In this document: one piece after another, positions 36,827 to 45,444 of the stretch
Layout: each line of letters opens with the position of its first letter
Numbering within the stretch: position 1 is the stretch's first letter
Source: Lactobacillus corticis
Lineage (GTDB): Bacteria; Bacillota; Bacilli; Lactobacillales; Lactobacillaceae
Assembly: GCF_018327645.1 (NCBI RefSeq)
Contig: NZ_BMAY01000005.1
Coordinates: 62,001-126,000, forward strand
Length of the DNA: 64,000 bases
Reading direction: 5' to 3'
Notes under the pieces: model-generated
What the model saw: only the letters and a program-made list of their open reading frames with translations
What the model was told of the DNA's origin: nothing
Database searches by the model: none
Program-made: the position numbers and the translations under genes

Positions 36827-36854
36827 ATTATAGCTTATATTTAAATTTAGCCAA
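36827..36854 (-). promoter_or_regulatory. Promoter of the degenerate carAB-like pair
   Basis: On the minus strand, TTGGCT (36854-36849), 16 nt, then a perfect TATAAT (36832-36827), about 32 nt from the start codon. Confidence 0.6.
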
Positions 36855-36923
36855 ACACAACTAGCACTAGCACATGCCATTATCTTACCATTATCTGAGG
36901 AGCAATGGGTTAATTATAAATAC

Positions 36924-36955
36924 AAAAAACTTCCGATTTTCTCGGAAGTTTTTGC
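36924..36955 (-). terminator. Terminator of the LTA-synthase-like gene
   Basis: Stem 36926-36936 with 36942-36952, 5-nt loop, with an A tract that gives U residues in the minus-strand transcript. Confidence 0.85.
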
Positions 36956-36966
36956 TGGTCAAAATA

Positions 36967-38826
36967 CTAGTTTTTAACGGTTAATTTATCAAGGTCGACA
37001 TATTTTCTCCCTAACGGATAATTAATTGCTTCAGGGTCATTATATGAAACTTCTAGATAAAACTTTTTGGATTTTAGATCAGACACATCGATTGTTCCCT
37101 TGTATAAGAGCGGCTTTTTCTCAACTAAATGCATCTTGGCAACAACAAGCGGTTTCTTAATTAACTTATTAGTTGAAGCCTTGAGATACATGGTAACAAT
37201 CTTTTTATCGTGACGAAAATCATAGAAAGTTACCTGCAGCTTTTTACCCTTGACCTTGGTAATCTTTAGCTCAGCCTTGTGTTTGCCTTTGTTCTTGGCT
37301 TTTTCGTAGAACATTTCTTTGGCAGCTTCGACGTCGGTCATTTTTTCCAACTGATTGAGATATTTTGAGGTTCTCTTTAACTCACGGGTTTGTTTGGCAT
37401 AACCGTATCTTTCGGACAAGGTTGGCGTTTCTGAGAACAAGTTAGTTCCTAAACGATTTCCTTTGATTTTTACTCCAAGAGCAGCCAAAGTAGTTGGGAA
37501 GTTGTCCATGGTGCTGTAAGTTCTTCTTCCCTTAGTTTGGCGCTTAACGGCTGCATTGATATAAGCAGTATAGGTTTTTCTAGTGTAATTCGGGTTAACT
37601 TTTTTGGTGTAACTTTGAGACATCGTTGGATGGTCACCGTTAATTACAATTGTCGTATTTTTATACCATGGCTGTTTTTGGACCCAGCTAATAAAGTCAG
37701 CAACTTGTCTAGAAGAAGCGTTCATTACATTTAAATACTGATCATTGAATTTATTTTGGTAATTAAGGTCTTTATAGCCTTCTGGGAAGTGCGTATCGAC
37801 TGTAAGCATGGTAAAGTTAAACGGTTTAGAGCCAGCGGCTACTTTATTAAGTTGACGCTTAGAAAAACTAAATAGCTTGCTATCTTCATAGCCCCAGAAT
37901 ACCTTATAGTTCTTGCCGATTAAATTTTCCTTTTTAGCTGCGGGATAATCTTCAATATCAAAATCGCCATGGTCCTTAAAGAATGTTCGCCGTCCTGCAA
38001 ACGAAGCGTTCGAGCCCAACATAAAGGTCTGGTTGTACCCTTCTTTAGCTAAAATGTCTCCCAAAGTAGTTATGTTAGGAAAGAATGTCGACTGAGTACT
38101 CATACTATTTTGCCCAATATTGGTTTTTAGGGGTAAGCCAGATGACTGGGCAAAGATTCCGCCCATAGTCCAGGTAGACCCTGGAAGTGAATAACCACCA
38201 TCTAATTTTTTGGACGAACCAGAAAAGTTTTCATTCTCTTGCGAAAGTTTAGTCAATTCAGGAATCAAATCTTTGTTGAAATTACCGCCATTTGCCTTAG
38301 AAGTTGACGTCATTTCCATTGATTCGAGATAGATATAGATCAAATTGCGTTTTTTCTTAGGGAAAGTTAATTTAGTCTTAGCAGGATCAACATAATTGGC
38401 TTCAATGAAATTTGACTTTTGGTTTTGTTCAAGAAAGTAATTGATTGCGTCAACCTTATGAATAAAACCACCACCATAGTAAACTACTAAAATGGTTGAT
38501 ACGAGGAAGAGTCCTTGTAAGAAGCGCCGCTCCCAGTTATTTCTCTTGGCCAAAAAGTAAATAGCCAATGCGCCTATCAATAAAAAGATCGTTGGTACAA
38601 TAGTATGGAATATATACTTTCCGATCATGCCTTGACCAGTTCCCGTAAGCGACTGTGACAGTGTGAAAATTAACTCATCCATCGACAAATTTCCCCAGGT
38701 TGCCGATCCCCATCTGGCTGATAAAGCTAAGAGGATAAAAAGAAAACTGAAGAAAAACAAAATGAAGGTTACCACTTTGCTCATCGTTTTAGTTTGTTGT
38801 TCGCTGTCTTTATTTCGCTGTTTCAT
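36967..38826 (-). CDS. LTA synthase family protein (sulfatase-fold phosphoglycerol transferase)
   Basis: A 619-residue membrane-anchored enzyme of the sulfatase/alkaline phosphatase superfamily, like LtaS and OpgB. Three N-terminal hydrophobic segments (about 18-37, 72-93, 103-118) precede the extracellular domain. That domain has IYLESME (E168), GSTWTMGG with the likely Thr nucleophile (218 or 220), DTHFPEG and NGDHPTM. It has fewer membrane helices than the classical five of LtaS, so it may be a special-purpose phosphoglycerol transferase and not the main lipoteichoic acid synthase. A lysine-rich tail of about 100 residues follows the catalytic domain. The start ATG follows GAAAGG. Monocistronic. 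Confidence 0.85.
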   Translation of the reverse strand: MKQRNKDSEQQTKTMSKVVTFILFFFSFLFILLALSARWGSATWGNLSMDELIFTLSQSLTGTGQGMIGKYIFHTIVPTIFLLIGALAIYFLAKRNNWERRFLQGLFLVSTILVVYYGGGFIHKVDAINYFLEQNQKSNFIEANYVDPAKTKLTFPKKKRNLIYIYLESMEMTSTSKANGGNFNKDLIPELTKLSQENENFSGSSKKLDGGYSLPGSTWTMGGIFAQSSGLPLKTNIGQNSMSTQSTFFPNITTLGDILAKEGYNQTFMLGSNASFAGRRTFFKDHGDFDIEDYPAAKKENLIGKNYKVFWGYEDSKLFSFSKRQLNKVAAGSKPFNFTMLTVDTHFPEGYKDLNYQNKFNDQYLNVMNASSRQVADFISWVQKQPWYKNTTIVINGDHPTMSQSYTKKVNPNYTRKTYTAYINAAVKRQTKGRRTYSTMDNFPTTLAALGVKIKGNRLGTNLFSETPTLSERYGYAKQTRELKRTSKYLNQLEKMTDVEAAKEMFYEKAKNKGKHKAELKITKVKGKKLQVTFYDFRHDKKIVTMYLKASTNKLIKKPLVVAKMHLVEKKPLLYKGTIDVSDLKSKKFYLEVSYNDPEAINYPLGRKYVDLDKLTVKN

Positions 38827-38927
38827 AACTATACCTTTCGTTTATAATTTCAAACGTTTAATATTATAGCAATTAAAAATAAAAAGTCTATATTTATGCA
38901 AAAATCGGAAAATAAATGAAGCGATTA

Positions 38928-38960
38928 TAAAAAGCATATCCGTGAGAATATGCTTTTTAA
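38928..38960 (-). terminator. Terminator of the rluD-type gene
   Basis: Stem 38929-38939 with 38948-38958, A tract on the + strand. It lies directly after the lspA-rluD unit on the minus strand. Confidence 0.85.
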
Positions 38961-39872
38961 CTAATTAGCGGTTTTCTCTAGTTCTGCCAAAGCAGCTTGG
39001 AAATTTTCTGGTGCTGGTACTGAGAATTGTAAGTCTTTACCAGTTGTGGGCTGCTTGAAACCCAAGGTGGCAGCATGTAAGAATTGTCCTTGGCCCTTCA
39101 AAGTTTTTTTCGGCCCATATAAAGGATCCCCGGCAACCGGATGCCCGATGTAGGCCATATGAACTCTAATTTGATGAGTTCTGCCGGTTTCAAGACGACA
39201 CTGAACCAAACTATAATTTTTGAATTGCTGCAGCACCTTAAAATGGGTAATTGCTTTTTTGCCATTTTCAACAACTGCCATCTTTTTCCGATCTCCATGG
39301 TCACGGCCAATCGGGGCATCAATTACGCCTGCTTGTTCGCTGAAATTACCATGGACAATGGCTAAATAAAGGCGTTCGTTAGTTTTAGCTGCTAATTGAG
39401 CTTCTAGACTTTCTCTCGCTTTAGCATTTTTGGCGATCATTAACAAGCCTGAGGTATCTTTATCGATGCGGTGCACAATCCCTGGACGAAAGCCTTCAGG
39501 ACTGGCTGCCAAATCCTTAGTATGGTAAAGCAAGGCATTGACCAAGGTATGGTTGGGATGACCAGCTGCGGGGTGAACGACCATTCCTTGTGGTTTGTTA
39601 ACTACGATTACGTCATGATCTTCATAGACAATATCAAGTGGAATGTCTTCCGCTTCTAGTTTTAGCGGAGCTACTGGCGGCACTTCCAGCATGATCTTAT
39701 CCCCTGCTTCAACCTGGTATGAAACTTTGGTGGTTTGTCCATTTACTTTGACGGCCCCGCTTTTAATAAGTTCTTTAATCCTTGACCGTGATAAGTCAGG
39801 CAATTCATTGGCGAGGTATTTATCAATCCGTCCTTCAGCTTGAACCGGCTTTAATTCATAGTGACCAACCAT
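38961..39872 (-). CDS. rluD: RluA family pseudouridine synthase (RluD/YlyB type)
   Basis: Converts specific uridines in RNA, probably 23S rRNA, to pseudouridine. The 303-residue protein has an N-terminal S4 RNA-binding domain (RIDKYLANELPDLSRSRIKELI, span 15-36) and the synthase domain with the catalytic Asp in HRIDKDTSGLLMIAK (about 135-149), plus ETGRTHQIRVH. Its start codon overlaps the lspA stop by one base (TAATG), so the two are translationally coupled, as in many Firmicutes. Confidence 0.95.
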   Translation of the reverse strand: MVGHYELKPVQAEGRIDKYLANELPDLSRSRIKELIKSGAVKVNGQTTKVSYQVEAGDKIMLEVPPVAPLKLEAEDIPLDIVYEDHDVIVVNKPQGMVVHPAAGHPNHTLVNALLYHTKDLAASPEGFRPGIVHRIDKDTSGLLMIAKNAKARESLEAQLAAKTNERLYLAIVHGNFSEQAGVIDAPIGRDHGDRKKMAVVENGKKAITHFKVLQQFKNYSLVQCRLETGRTHQIRVHMAYIGHPVAGDPLYGPKKTLKGQGQFLHAATLGFKQPTTGKDLQFSVPAPENFQAALAELEKTAN

Positions 39873-40336
39873 TATTTGCCTCCTTCTTCTTGATCAAAGA
39901 AAATTAAATATATCATCAGAATTATGACTCCGATAGTAATCGCAGAATCGGCTAAATTAAAAATATTGAAGTTAATAAAATCCAATTGAATCATGTCAAC
40001 TACATATTTTAAATGTAAGCGATCAATAAAGTTGCCAATAATACCACCAAGAACAAAGGCCAATCCTACAGAAAATAAGGGCTGACGATATTTAGGGTTA
40101 AATATAAAATAAATACAGACGATAATTGCAATAATACTAATTATGTAAAATAGTCCCATTTTGCCCGGTAAAATATTCCAGGCTGCTCCGTTATTTCTTA
40201 GATAATTAAACGAAAATAGCCCAGGAACCACGGTATGGATTTCCCCTACTGCATAGTTCACTACAATATAATGTTTTAGAGCTTGATCAGCAACTACAAT
40301 TATTAATGAAATGATTAAATATAAAAATTGTGCCAT
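39872..40336 (-). CDS. lspA: Lipoprotein signal peptidase (signal peptidase II)
   Basis: Membrane aspartic protease that removes the signal peptide from lipid-modified prolipoproteins. The 154-residue protein has four transmembrane segments, the NNGAAWNI motif (about 48-55), and the two catalytic aspartates D114 (YVVDMI) and D130 (NLADSAI), with GNFIDRL in between the helices. Length is standard. It is the first gene of the lspA-rluD pair. Confidence 0.96.
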   Translation of the reverse strand: MAQFLYLIISLIIVVADQALKHYIVVNYAVGEIHTVVPGLFSFNYLRNNGAAWNILPGKMGLFYIISIIAIIVCIYFIFNPKYRQPLFSVGLAFVLGGIIGNFIDRLHLKYVVDMIQLDFINFNIFNLADSAITIGVIILMIYLIFFDQEEGGK

Positions 40337-40371
40337 CTTTCTACTCCCTTTGTTGATGGTCTAATTATAAC

Positions 40372-40411
40372 AAAACGGCCCTCCGCGTAAAAAGGTCGGA
40401 CCAGGCCGTTT
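40372..40411 (-). terminator. Terminator of the small membrane protein gene
   Basis: Outer stem 40373-40380 with 40403-40410 (AAACGGCC and GGCCGTTT), with a second small hairpin inside the loop. On the minus strand a T tract follows. It separates the small membrane protein gene from lspA. Confidence 0.75.
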
Positions 40412-40760
40412 ATTTGTTAGACTTTTTGGATCGCTTTACCAAATATTGGATTGATTGATAATGGCTGATTTGAGCAGAATAACGATCAAACCAACGTCCT
40501 TGTTTAATCAGCTCTGGTTCTTTAAGGACCACGAGTTGTTTTTTATAGGGCAATTTCAATTGGCGGCGTGTTTCAAAGTAATAAGATTGCCAGATTGTAT
40601 AAGCAAGCAAAAGTAAAAAAATCACACTGGTAATAATTGCTGACGGCACGACTGCTTGATTTCCTTCATAGGCTAAGATTATTGCCAATAGTAAGACCAT
40701 GAATAGCCAGCTGTAATAAATTACTGCAGTAGGTCCTAAAAATATCAAATGCTTTTTCAT
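40410..40760 (-). CDS. Hypothetical small membrane protein
   Basis: I do not recognise this 116-residue protein. It has two hydrophobic segments (about 9-31 and 38-60) joined by a short loop, then a basic, tyrosine-rich cytoplasmic tail of about 55 residues. No motif is visible. It is 12 nt downstream of the metallophosphoesterase gene on the same strand, and probably shares its transcript, which ends at the hairpin before lspA. Confidence 0.75.
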   Translation of the reverse strand: MKKHLIFLGPTAVIYYSWLFMVLLLAIILAYEGNQAVVPSAIITSVIFLLLLAYTIWQSYYFETRRQLKLPYKKQLVVLKEPELIKQGRWFDRYSAQISHYQSIQYLVKRSKKSNK

Positions 40761-40772
40761 TTTTATTCCACC

Positions 40773-42005
40773 TTAGTAACGAATTTTAACATGCAAATTG
40801 CTATGGTTGGTCGTATCATATAAAGTCTCCAAATATAGTCTAAACTCGGGATGTTGAGCAATCAAAGTTTGATAGGCCTCTGAGGCGTGGATTTGGTTCA
40901 ACTCCGCTTGCGAAATATGATTATGGCCAGTGTAATAATTAAAGTTCATTCTGGCAAACATATTTCCCATTTCTCGAATTAGTTCTAGCCGATTATGGTG
41001 TACTTTTAGATCGGTTTGCATTAAATCAGCAGCTATCGCTCCTAATTGGAGTTTTTCTAAATAATCATGAAAATGGGTCAGAGTATAGTCCTTGGCCTCT
41101 TCTTTAGTTAAATACGGCGTCATGTTAAAGGTTTTGCGGTTATAGGTGATATGCCTTGAATGGAGTCTGACTTCACCATATCCTTGGTCGCAAGAAGAAA
41201 AACAAGATGTAGTAATCTCAGTTGTCGGCGTCATATCCTGTGGCCCCATAATATTTTGAGCATGAATATGACCCGAAAAAGCTAATTTTACATTATAGCG
41301 GGCGCAAAGACGACGCAATTCATTGGCGTTATCCAACACATAACCTCGATTAACCGCAGGATTATGCGCATAGAGATTATGATGCATAAAGATCAAAGGA
41401 CGCAGATTTTGACTTGATGCGTATCTCAGCTGCTCTTCAATCCACTTTAATTCTAACTTGGAAATTCCACCTCTAGTATGCGGTGCGGAGGTTGTTTCTT
41501 CTTTGCCATAATAGTTTGAATCCAACATTAATAGATAATAGTATTGATTCAATTGGACGGCATAGGCCAAACTGTTCGGGTCGCAGCTGGCAGCGTGCTG
41601 ATATAAATCATTAAAGGTAAACTTCCAAGTCATCGGGCTAATCTCACCAGCATAATATTGTTTTTTGCCATGAAATTCTCTTGCCCAACCATCAAAAATA
41701 TCGTGATTTCCCGGCACGACGAGTAATTTGGAGGTTTTTAAATGACTAAAGATTTTGGCAAATTCCTTAATTGATTCACGTTCACCGTTAAAAGTGACAT
41801 CACCGGTAACGACGATCGCAGCAGGTTTTTCCTGGTTAGCATACCGAACAAAAGCCTTTAAGGCAGTTTCTTGGAAATATAAATCTTTTCCTTGACTAGT
41901 TTTTTGCATGCGAGCAAAAGCCTGACCGCTATCATGCATGTGATCAGCAATTAAATGTGTATCTGAAATTACCCAAATGTTGGTATTTACTTCATCTGTC
42001 AGCAT
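40773..42005 (-). CDS. Metallophosphoesterase (CpdA-like, calcineurin fold)
   Basis: A 410-residue enzyme of the calcineurin-like phosphoesterase family. The full metal-binding series is present: ISDTHL (about 13-18), VVTGDVTFNGE (about 61-71), PGNHDIF (about 98-104), FMHHNL (about 206-211) and FSGHIHAQN (about 244-252). The first domain resembles cyclic-nucleotide phosphodiesterases; the C-terminal 140 residues are helical and not recognised. No signal peptide, so cytoplasmic. It lies 15 nt downstream of the RNA methyltransferase gene and probably belongs to the same unit with the small membrane protein. Confidence 0.88.
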   Translation of the reverse strand: MLTDEVNTNIWVISDTHLIADHMHDSGQAFARMQKTSQGKDLYFQETALKAFVRYANQEKPAAIVVTGDVTFNGERESIKEFAKIFSHLKTSKLLVVPGNHDIFDGWAREFHGKKQYYAGEISPMTWKFTFNDLYQHAASCDPNSLAYAVQLNQYYYLLMLDSNYYGKEETTSAPHTRGGISKLELKWIEEQLRYASSQNLRPLIFMHHNLYAHNPAVNRGYVLDNANELRRLCARYNVKLAFSGHIHAQNIMGPQDMTPTTEITTSCFSSCDQGYGEVRLHSRHITYNRKTFNMTPYLTKEEAKDYTLTHFHDYLEKLQLGAIAADLMQTDLKVHHNRLELIREMGNMFARMNFNYYTGHNHISQAELNQIHASEAYQTLIAQHPEFRLYLETLYDTTNHSNLHVKIRY

Positions 42006-42020
42006 TCTGAGCCTTCCATA

Positions 42021-43154
42021 TTATTTTTTCTTTAAGTCTTTACTCCAATATTGGTAAAAGTCTACACGCAAATTTCCATTAAAAAGTTTACGCTTTTTGG
42101 TAGCTTTTTGCCCAAAGCATTCTTCAAAAAATGGTGCACTGGTTAAGTAGTACTGGCTAAAAGTATTTAAGGGACGCAGACTCTCTCCCATCTCACGGTA
42201 AAGCTTGGCAACTCCCTGCTTATCCTTTAACCGTTTGCCATAAGGCGGATTTGCAATAATTATGCCGTTTTCCCAATCCGTCTTGAAATCTTTCACTGCC
42301 ACTTGCTTAAATTGGATATCCTGCAAAACGCCCGCTTGATGAGCATTAAGCTTGGCCACGCTTAAAATAGATTGATCGATGTCACTGGCCCAAATTGGCG
42401 CCTCTAGTTCTTTCACGGCAGCTTTTGCTTCGGCTAATTGCTCGGGATGCAGGCTAGCATCAAACCAGTCAAATTGGTCAAAAGCAAATTTTCTCCAAGT
42501 ACCAGGTGCGATATTTTTTCCAATAAGGGCAGCCTCAATGGCAATCGTTCCTGAACCTGTCATTGGATCAATTAGCGGGTGCGTACCATTGTAAGGCGTC
42601 AAACGTAACAAGCCAGCAGCAAAGTTTTCCTTTAAAGGCGCTCCACCGTGGGCTGCCCGATAACCACGCTTGAATAAACTTTCTCCAGTTGTATCTAATG
42701 AAACGCGCACTACATCCTTATAGATCCTTACTTCCAAAGGATAAACTGCCCCTGTTTCAGGCAAAAAGCCACGGCGGTGGTATTGGTCAGTCATTTTATT
42801 AACAATGGCTTTTTTGACAATTGCTTGGACATCAGGTTCAGAATGCAGTTTTGATTTAACAGCTTTTCCCTTTACAGGAAATTTAGCATCGACCGGCAAT
42901 AATTGGGCCCAGTCATATTGATAGACTTGGTCAAAAAGAGCTTCAAAACTAACAGCTTTAAATTCTTGTAACAGAATCTTTACCCGATCAGCGGTCCGCA
43001 GCCACAAATTAGTCCGGACGATATCAGCTTGGTCACCTTCAAAAAAGACACGACCATTTTCAGTTCTGGTTTCATAGCCTAAATGCTGCAATTCTTTGGC
43101 TGTGACGCTTTCAAAGCCAGCACCCATGGTTGCATATAATTGATATTTTGTCAT
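42021..43154 (-). CDS. THUMP-domain class I RNA methyltransferase (RlmL/YpsC type)
   Basis: Probable 23S rRNA guanine-N2 methyltransferase of 377 residues. The N-terminal THUMP RNA-binding domain covers about 1-150. The methyltransferase part has the SAM site DPMTGSGTIAIEAA (about 197-210) and the catalytic NPPYGKRL (about 304-311), typical of N2-guanine methyltransferases. I prefer the ATG at 43154, preceded by GTGAGTG, over the upstream GTG at 43166. In lactobacilli it commonly lies next to rnpB and gpsB, as here. Confidence 0.92.
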   Translation of the reverse strand: MTKYQLYATMGAGFESVTAKELQHLGYETRTENGRVFFEGDQADIVRTNLWLRTADRVKILLQEFKAVSFEALFDQVYQYDWAQLLPVDAKFPVKGKAVKSKLHSEPDVQAIVKKAIVNKMTDQYHRRGFLPETGAVYPLEVRIYKDVVRVSLDTTGESLFKRGYRAAHGGAPLKENFAAGLLRLTPYNGTHPLIDPMTGSGTIAIEAALIGKNIAPGTWRKFAFDQFDWFDASLHPEQLAEAKAAVKELEAPIWASDIDQSILSVAKLNAHQAGVLQDIQFKQVAVKDFKTDWENGIIIANPPYGKRLKDKQGVAKLYREMGESLRPLNTFSQYYLTSAPFFEECFGQKATKKRKLFNGNLRVDFYQYWSKDLKKK

Positions 43155-43177
43155 ATTTTCACTCACTTTTTTGTCAA

Positions 43178-43212
43178 AGAAAAAAGTTGAGCTCCGATGA
43201 AGCTCAACTTGC
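43178..43212 (-). terminator. Terminator of rnpB
   Basis: Stem 43184-43193 with 43201-43210 with A residues on the far side, giving U residues in the minus-strand RNA, directly after the RNase P RNA. Confidence 0.85.
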
Positions 43213-43213
43213 C

Positions 43214-43590
43214 ATGCAAATTTCTATAAGCCACGTTCTGTTCGAGTGGCTCTTGGCAAAAGCCACCTTCAGTAGCCATCTATCTTTATTACTAAAGTAA
43301 TAATCCGACCTTTAGTTCATTTCCTTAGGCCGAGACGCCCCTACCAAATTTGGGTTGCACACTCGCAGGGTTTACCTCGTTCCACCAGAATCGTTTCCAA
43401 TTCTGCTTCGTCACTGTGGCACTTTCAAGGATAATCATGCATATCAAAGACTTAGCACTTTTTCCGCCGTGAAGTTTACCTTCCTCCAGCTTATTGGGCT
43501 GAATACGATCACTACAAGCATCGCAGCTTGTGCGTGCGTGGACTTTCCTCAGCTAGCAGTTGCTAACCGCGACTACTCAAAATTTGCGCT
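43214..43590 (-). ncRNA. rnpB: RNase P RNA (class B)
   Basis: Catalytic RNA that trims the 5' end of tRNA precursors. Reading the minus strand, the conserved region GAGGAAAGTCCACGC occurs near the 5' end (around 43555-43541) and the universal 3' segment ACAGAACGTGGCTTATAGA near 43244-43226. The middle holds the GAAACGATTC helix and the GGTAAACCC segment expected for the Bacillus-type class B form. Length of about 375 nt fits. The transcript start is set from the -10 TATAAT; the 3' end is approximate. Confidence 0.95.
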
Positions 43591-43597
43591 GTTAGTA

Positions 43598-43626
43598 ATT
43601 ATACCAAAGATTAGCGATTTTGTAAG
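43598..43626 (-). promoter_or_regulatory. Promoter of rnpB
   Basis: On the minus strand, CTTACA (43626-43621), 17 nt, then a perfect TATAAT (43603-43598), about 8 nt before the RNA. The -35 lies inside the 3' end of gpsB. Confidence 0.65.
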
Positions 43627-44093
43627 CCATATACTCGTTGCTCAAGGTTGTAGACTTTTCTTTCCAAAGTCGAAATTCTTTGAATGATCGCCATATTGGT
43701 TGAAATTTCCCCATTTGCTGGTTGAATACTCTCTTCATTGGCGTATCTTTGGGCCTGAGGAGTATAGGTCTTAATCTCTTCAGCTGGTTGCGCTGCTGGC
43801 GCAGGTGCCACTGGAGCAGCTTGCTGAGCTTCAAGTGCCTGTACCTGTCTTTCGGCATTCTGAGCACGCGTTTCAGCAGCCTTTTGGGCTTTTTGGGCTT
43901 CCAATAATTGTCCTTGGAGGTCGCCAATTTTACCATATAAATCTTCGACCACCTGACCGAAGTGCTCATAGTCGGAAATAATGTCATCTAAGTAATGGTC
44001 AACCTCATCTGGGTCATAGCCCTTGACCTTGTTTCTAAACTGCTTTTTCAGGATGTCTTGTGCTGAAAGTTTAATATCTTTTAAATCTGCCAT
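43611..44093 (-). CDS. gpsB: Cell division protein GpsB (DivIVA family)
   Basis: Adaptor that links peptidoglycan synthases to the division machinery. The 160-residue protein has the N-terminal DivIVA/GpsB coiled-coil domain (DILKKQFRNKVKGYDPDEVDHYLD, span about 13-36, then coiled coil to about 90). A linker rich in Ala, Pro and Gln (about 85-110) and a short C-terminal coiled coil (STLERKVYNLEQRVY) follow. GpsB partners include class A penicillin-binding proteins; pbp1A lies 1.3 kb away, facing the opposite way. The linker makes it longer than the Bacillus protein. Confidence 0.93.
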   Translation of the reverse strand: MADLKDIKLSAQDILKKQFRNKVKGYDPDEVDHYLDDIISDYEHFGQVVEDLYGKIGDLQGQLLEAQKAQKAAETRAQNAERQVQALEAQQAAPVAPAPAAQPAEEIKTYTPQAQRYANEESIQPANGEISTNMAIIQRISTLERKVYNLEQRVYGLQNR

Positions 44094-44186
44094 TTAATAG
44101 CAACTCCTTTGTATATCAATCTTATTTTAGCAAAAAGCCGTTAAGGGTAAAATAAGAATTATTAGTTTAACTAAACCTTTAGATTC

Positions 44187-44747
44187 TCAGTAGTCATAAT
44201 TATCGGGACGGTGAAGTTCAGCGTATTCGTCAGCCGCATCCTGAAGATCATAAAAATCAATTATGTCCAGTGGATACTCGTGCCCCTTTTGATAATTTTC
44301 TATTGCTTGATAATCAAACTTGGGTTTTCCGGGATGTTCAGGATCGTAAATCATCAAAGCTCGGTCAGTATGGGTCAGCATAAAATTTTGATAGTTGCGC
44401 AGCTGCATTGGTCCCTGATAAGGAGTGTTCGAAGTTGATGCATAAAAATCCGCATTGCTGGTTAATTGCGCAAACTTAGCTTGATTGGTTTCATTCCACC
44501 GATCCGCAAAGTTTTCATAAGGCGTCATAATTGCTAGTCGCAATGGATATTCAGACCGCAACTCTAATGCGCATTCTGCCACCCATTGCTCTACCCCGAG
44601 GTTAGGACCGGTGATCAACCAGTCTAATTCTGCATTATCCAGTAGATCAGTTAGGTAGTTTTTTAAAGCAAACTTAATGACTGTGATTTTGGGGTCGTTA
44701 TTACCAAATGTATTCAGCTCATAGCTACGATAGCCAGTCACCCACAT
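44187..44747 (-). CDS. ypsA: SLOG-domain protein YpsA (DUF1273)
   Basis: A 186-residue YpsA-family protein with a Rossmann-like SLOG fold: the start MWVTGYRSYEL, the glycine site ITGPNLGVEQWVAE near residue 70, and the C-terminal DIIDFYDLQD. In Bacillus and Staphylococcus YpsA affects cell division and shape; the ligand is unknown. Its gene stands beside gpsB, as in Bacillus. The open frame extends to 44837, but the ATG at 44747 has AAGGA 8 nt upstream and gives the usual family N-terminus; the longer form would overlap recU. Confidence 0.85.
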   Translation of the reverse strand: MWVTGYRSYELNTFGNNDPKITVIKFALKNYLTDLLDNAELDWLITGPNLGVEQWVAECALELRSEYPLRLAIMTPYENFADRWNETNQAKFAQLTSNADFYASTSNTPYQGPMQLRNYQNFMLTHTDRALMIYDPEHPGKPKFDYQAIENYQKGHEYPLDIIDFYDLQDAADEYAELHRPDNYDY

Positions 44748-44801
44748 TCGCAACATCCTTAATTTGAAGCCCCTTTCGTCAAAAGTTAATTCCTTGCTAT
44801 A

Positions 44802-44810
44802 TGGTATAAT
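44802..44810 (+). promoter_or_regulatory. Extended -10 promoter of recU-pbp1A
   Basis: TG-N-TATAAT at 44802-44810, 20 nt before the recU start codon, so the leader is very short (about 12 nt) and just holds the AGGAG site. Confidence 0.6.
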
Positions 44811-44829
44811 GCTAGCAGGAGTGAAGATC

Positions 44830-45444
44830 ATGGTCAAATATCCATCTGGCAGTCATGCTGCCATCAACGGGCAAATCTTTAAGCCACATTCTAAACGTCG
44901 AGCTCGAAAAGAAATTAATTTTTCTGATCGGGGCATGACTTTAGAACAGCAGATCAATGAATCTAATAAGTATTATTTGGAAAAAGGCATTGCTGTTGTG
45001 CACAAGAAACCAACCCCAGTGCAAATAGTTAAGGTAGATTACCCTAAACGTTCACGTGCAGTGATCCGAGAAGCTTATTTTAGACAAGCCTCGACCACTG
45101 ACTATAACGGCGTTTATAAAGGCTATTATCTTGACTTTGAAGCAAAAGAGACCAAAAATAAGACCAACTTTCCCCTCAAGAATTTTCATCAACATCAGAT
45201 CGTCCACTTAGAACAGTGTTTAGCACAAGCGGGCATCTGTTTTACCTTGATTGGATTCACTAGTTTGGGGAGGTATTTTGCTTTACCGGCAAGTATCGTC
45301 ATTGATGCTTGGCGGACGCCAAATAAAAGCTCGTTGACACTCGAAGAGATTTCGACACAAGCGGTTGAATTGCAGAGCGGCTTCCGCCCTACTCTACCGT
45401 ATCTTGAAGCTGTCGATAAATTTATTGCAGGTAGGAGAAACTAA
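44830..45444 (+). CDS. recU: Holliday junction resolvase RecU
   Basis: Nuclease that cuts Holliday junctions in recombination and chromosome segregation. The 204-residue protein has the usual length and motifs: GMTLEQQINESNKYYL near residue 36, the catalytic region TDYNGVYKGYYLDFEAKET with the acidic triad (about 94-112), and a Lys after Glu. The ATG at 44830 follows AGGAG; an upstream in-frame start at 44764 has no site and would pass the promoter. Its stop overlaps the pbp1A start by one base, so the two are coupled, as in many Firmicutes. Confidence 0.96.
   Translation: MVKYPSGSHAAINGQIFKPHSKRRARKEINFSDRGMTLEQQINESNKYYLEKGIAVVHKKPTPVQIVKVDYPKRSRAVIREAYFRQASTTDYNGVYKGYYLDFEAKETKNKTNFPLKNFHQHQIVHLEQCLAQAGICFTLIGFTSLGRYFALPASIVIDAWRTPNKSSLTLEEISTQAVELQSGFRPTLPYLEAVDKFIAGRRN

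Noticed and set aside
36795-36966. PyrR attenuator leader for the carAB-like pair
   Set aside because: The leader from the -10 to the start codon is only about 32 nt, with no anti-anti-terminator or PyrR-binding loop visible.
43355-43687. A 110-codon open frame on the + strand
   Set aside because: It lies antisense to RNase P RNA and the end of gpsB, has no ribosome site, and its translation is not protein-like.
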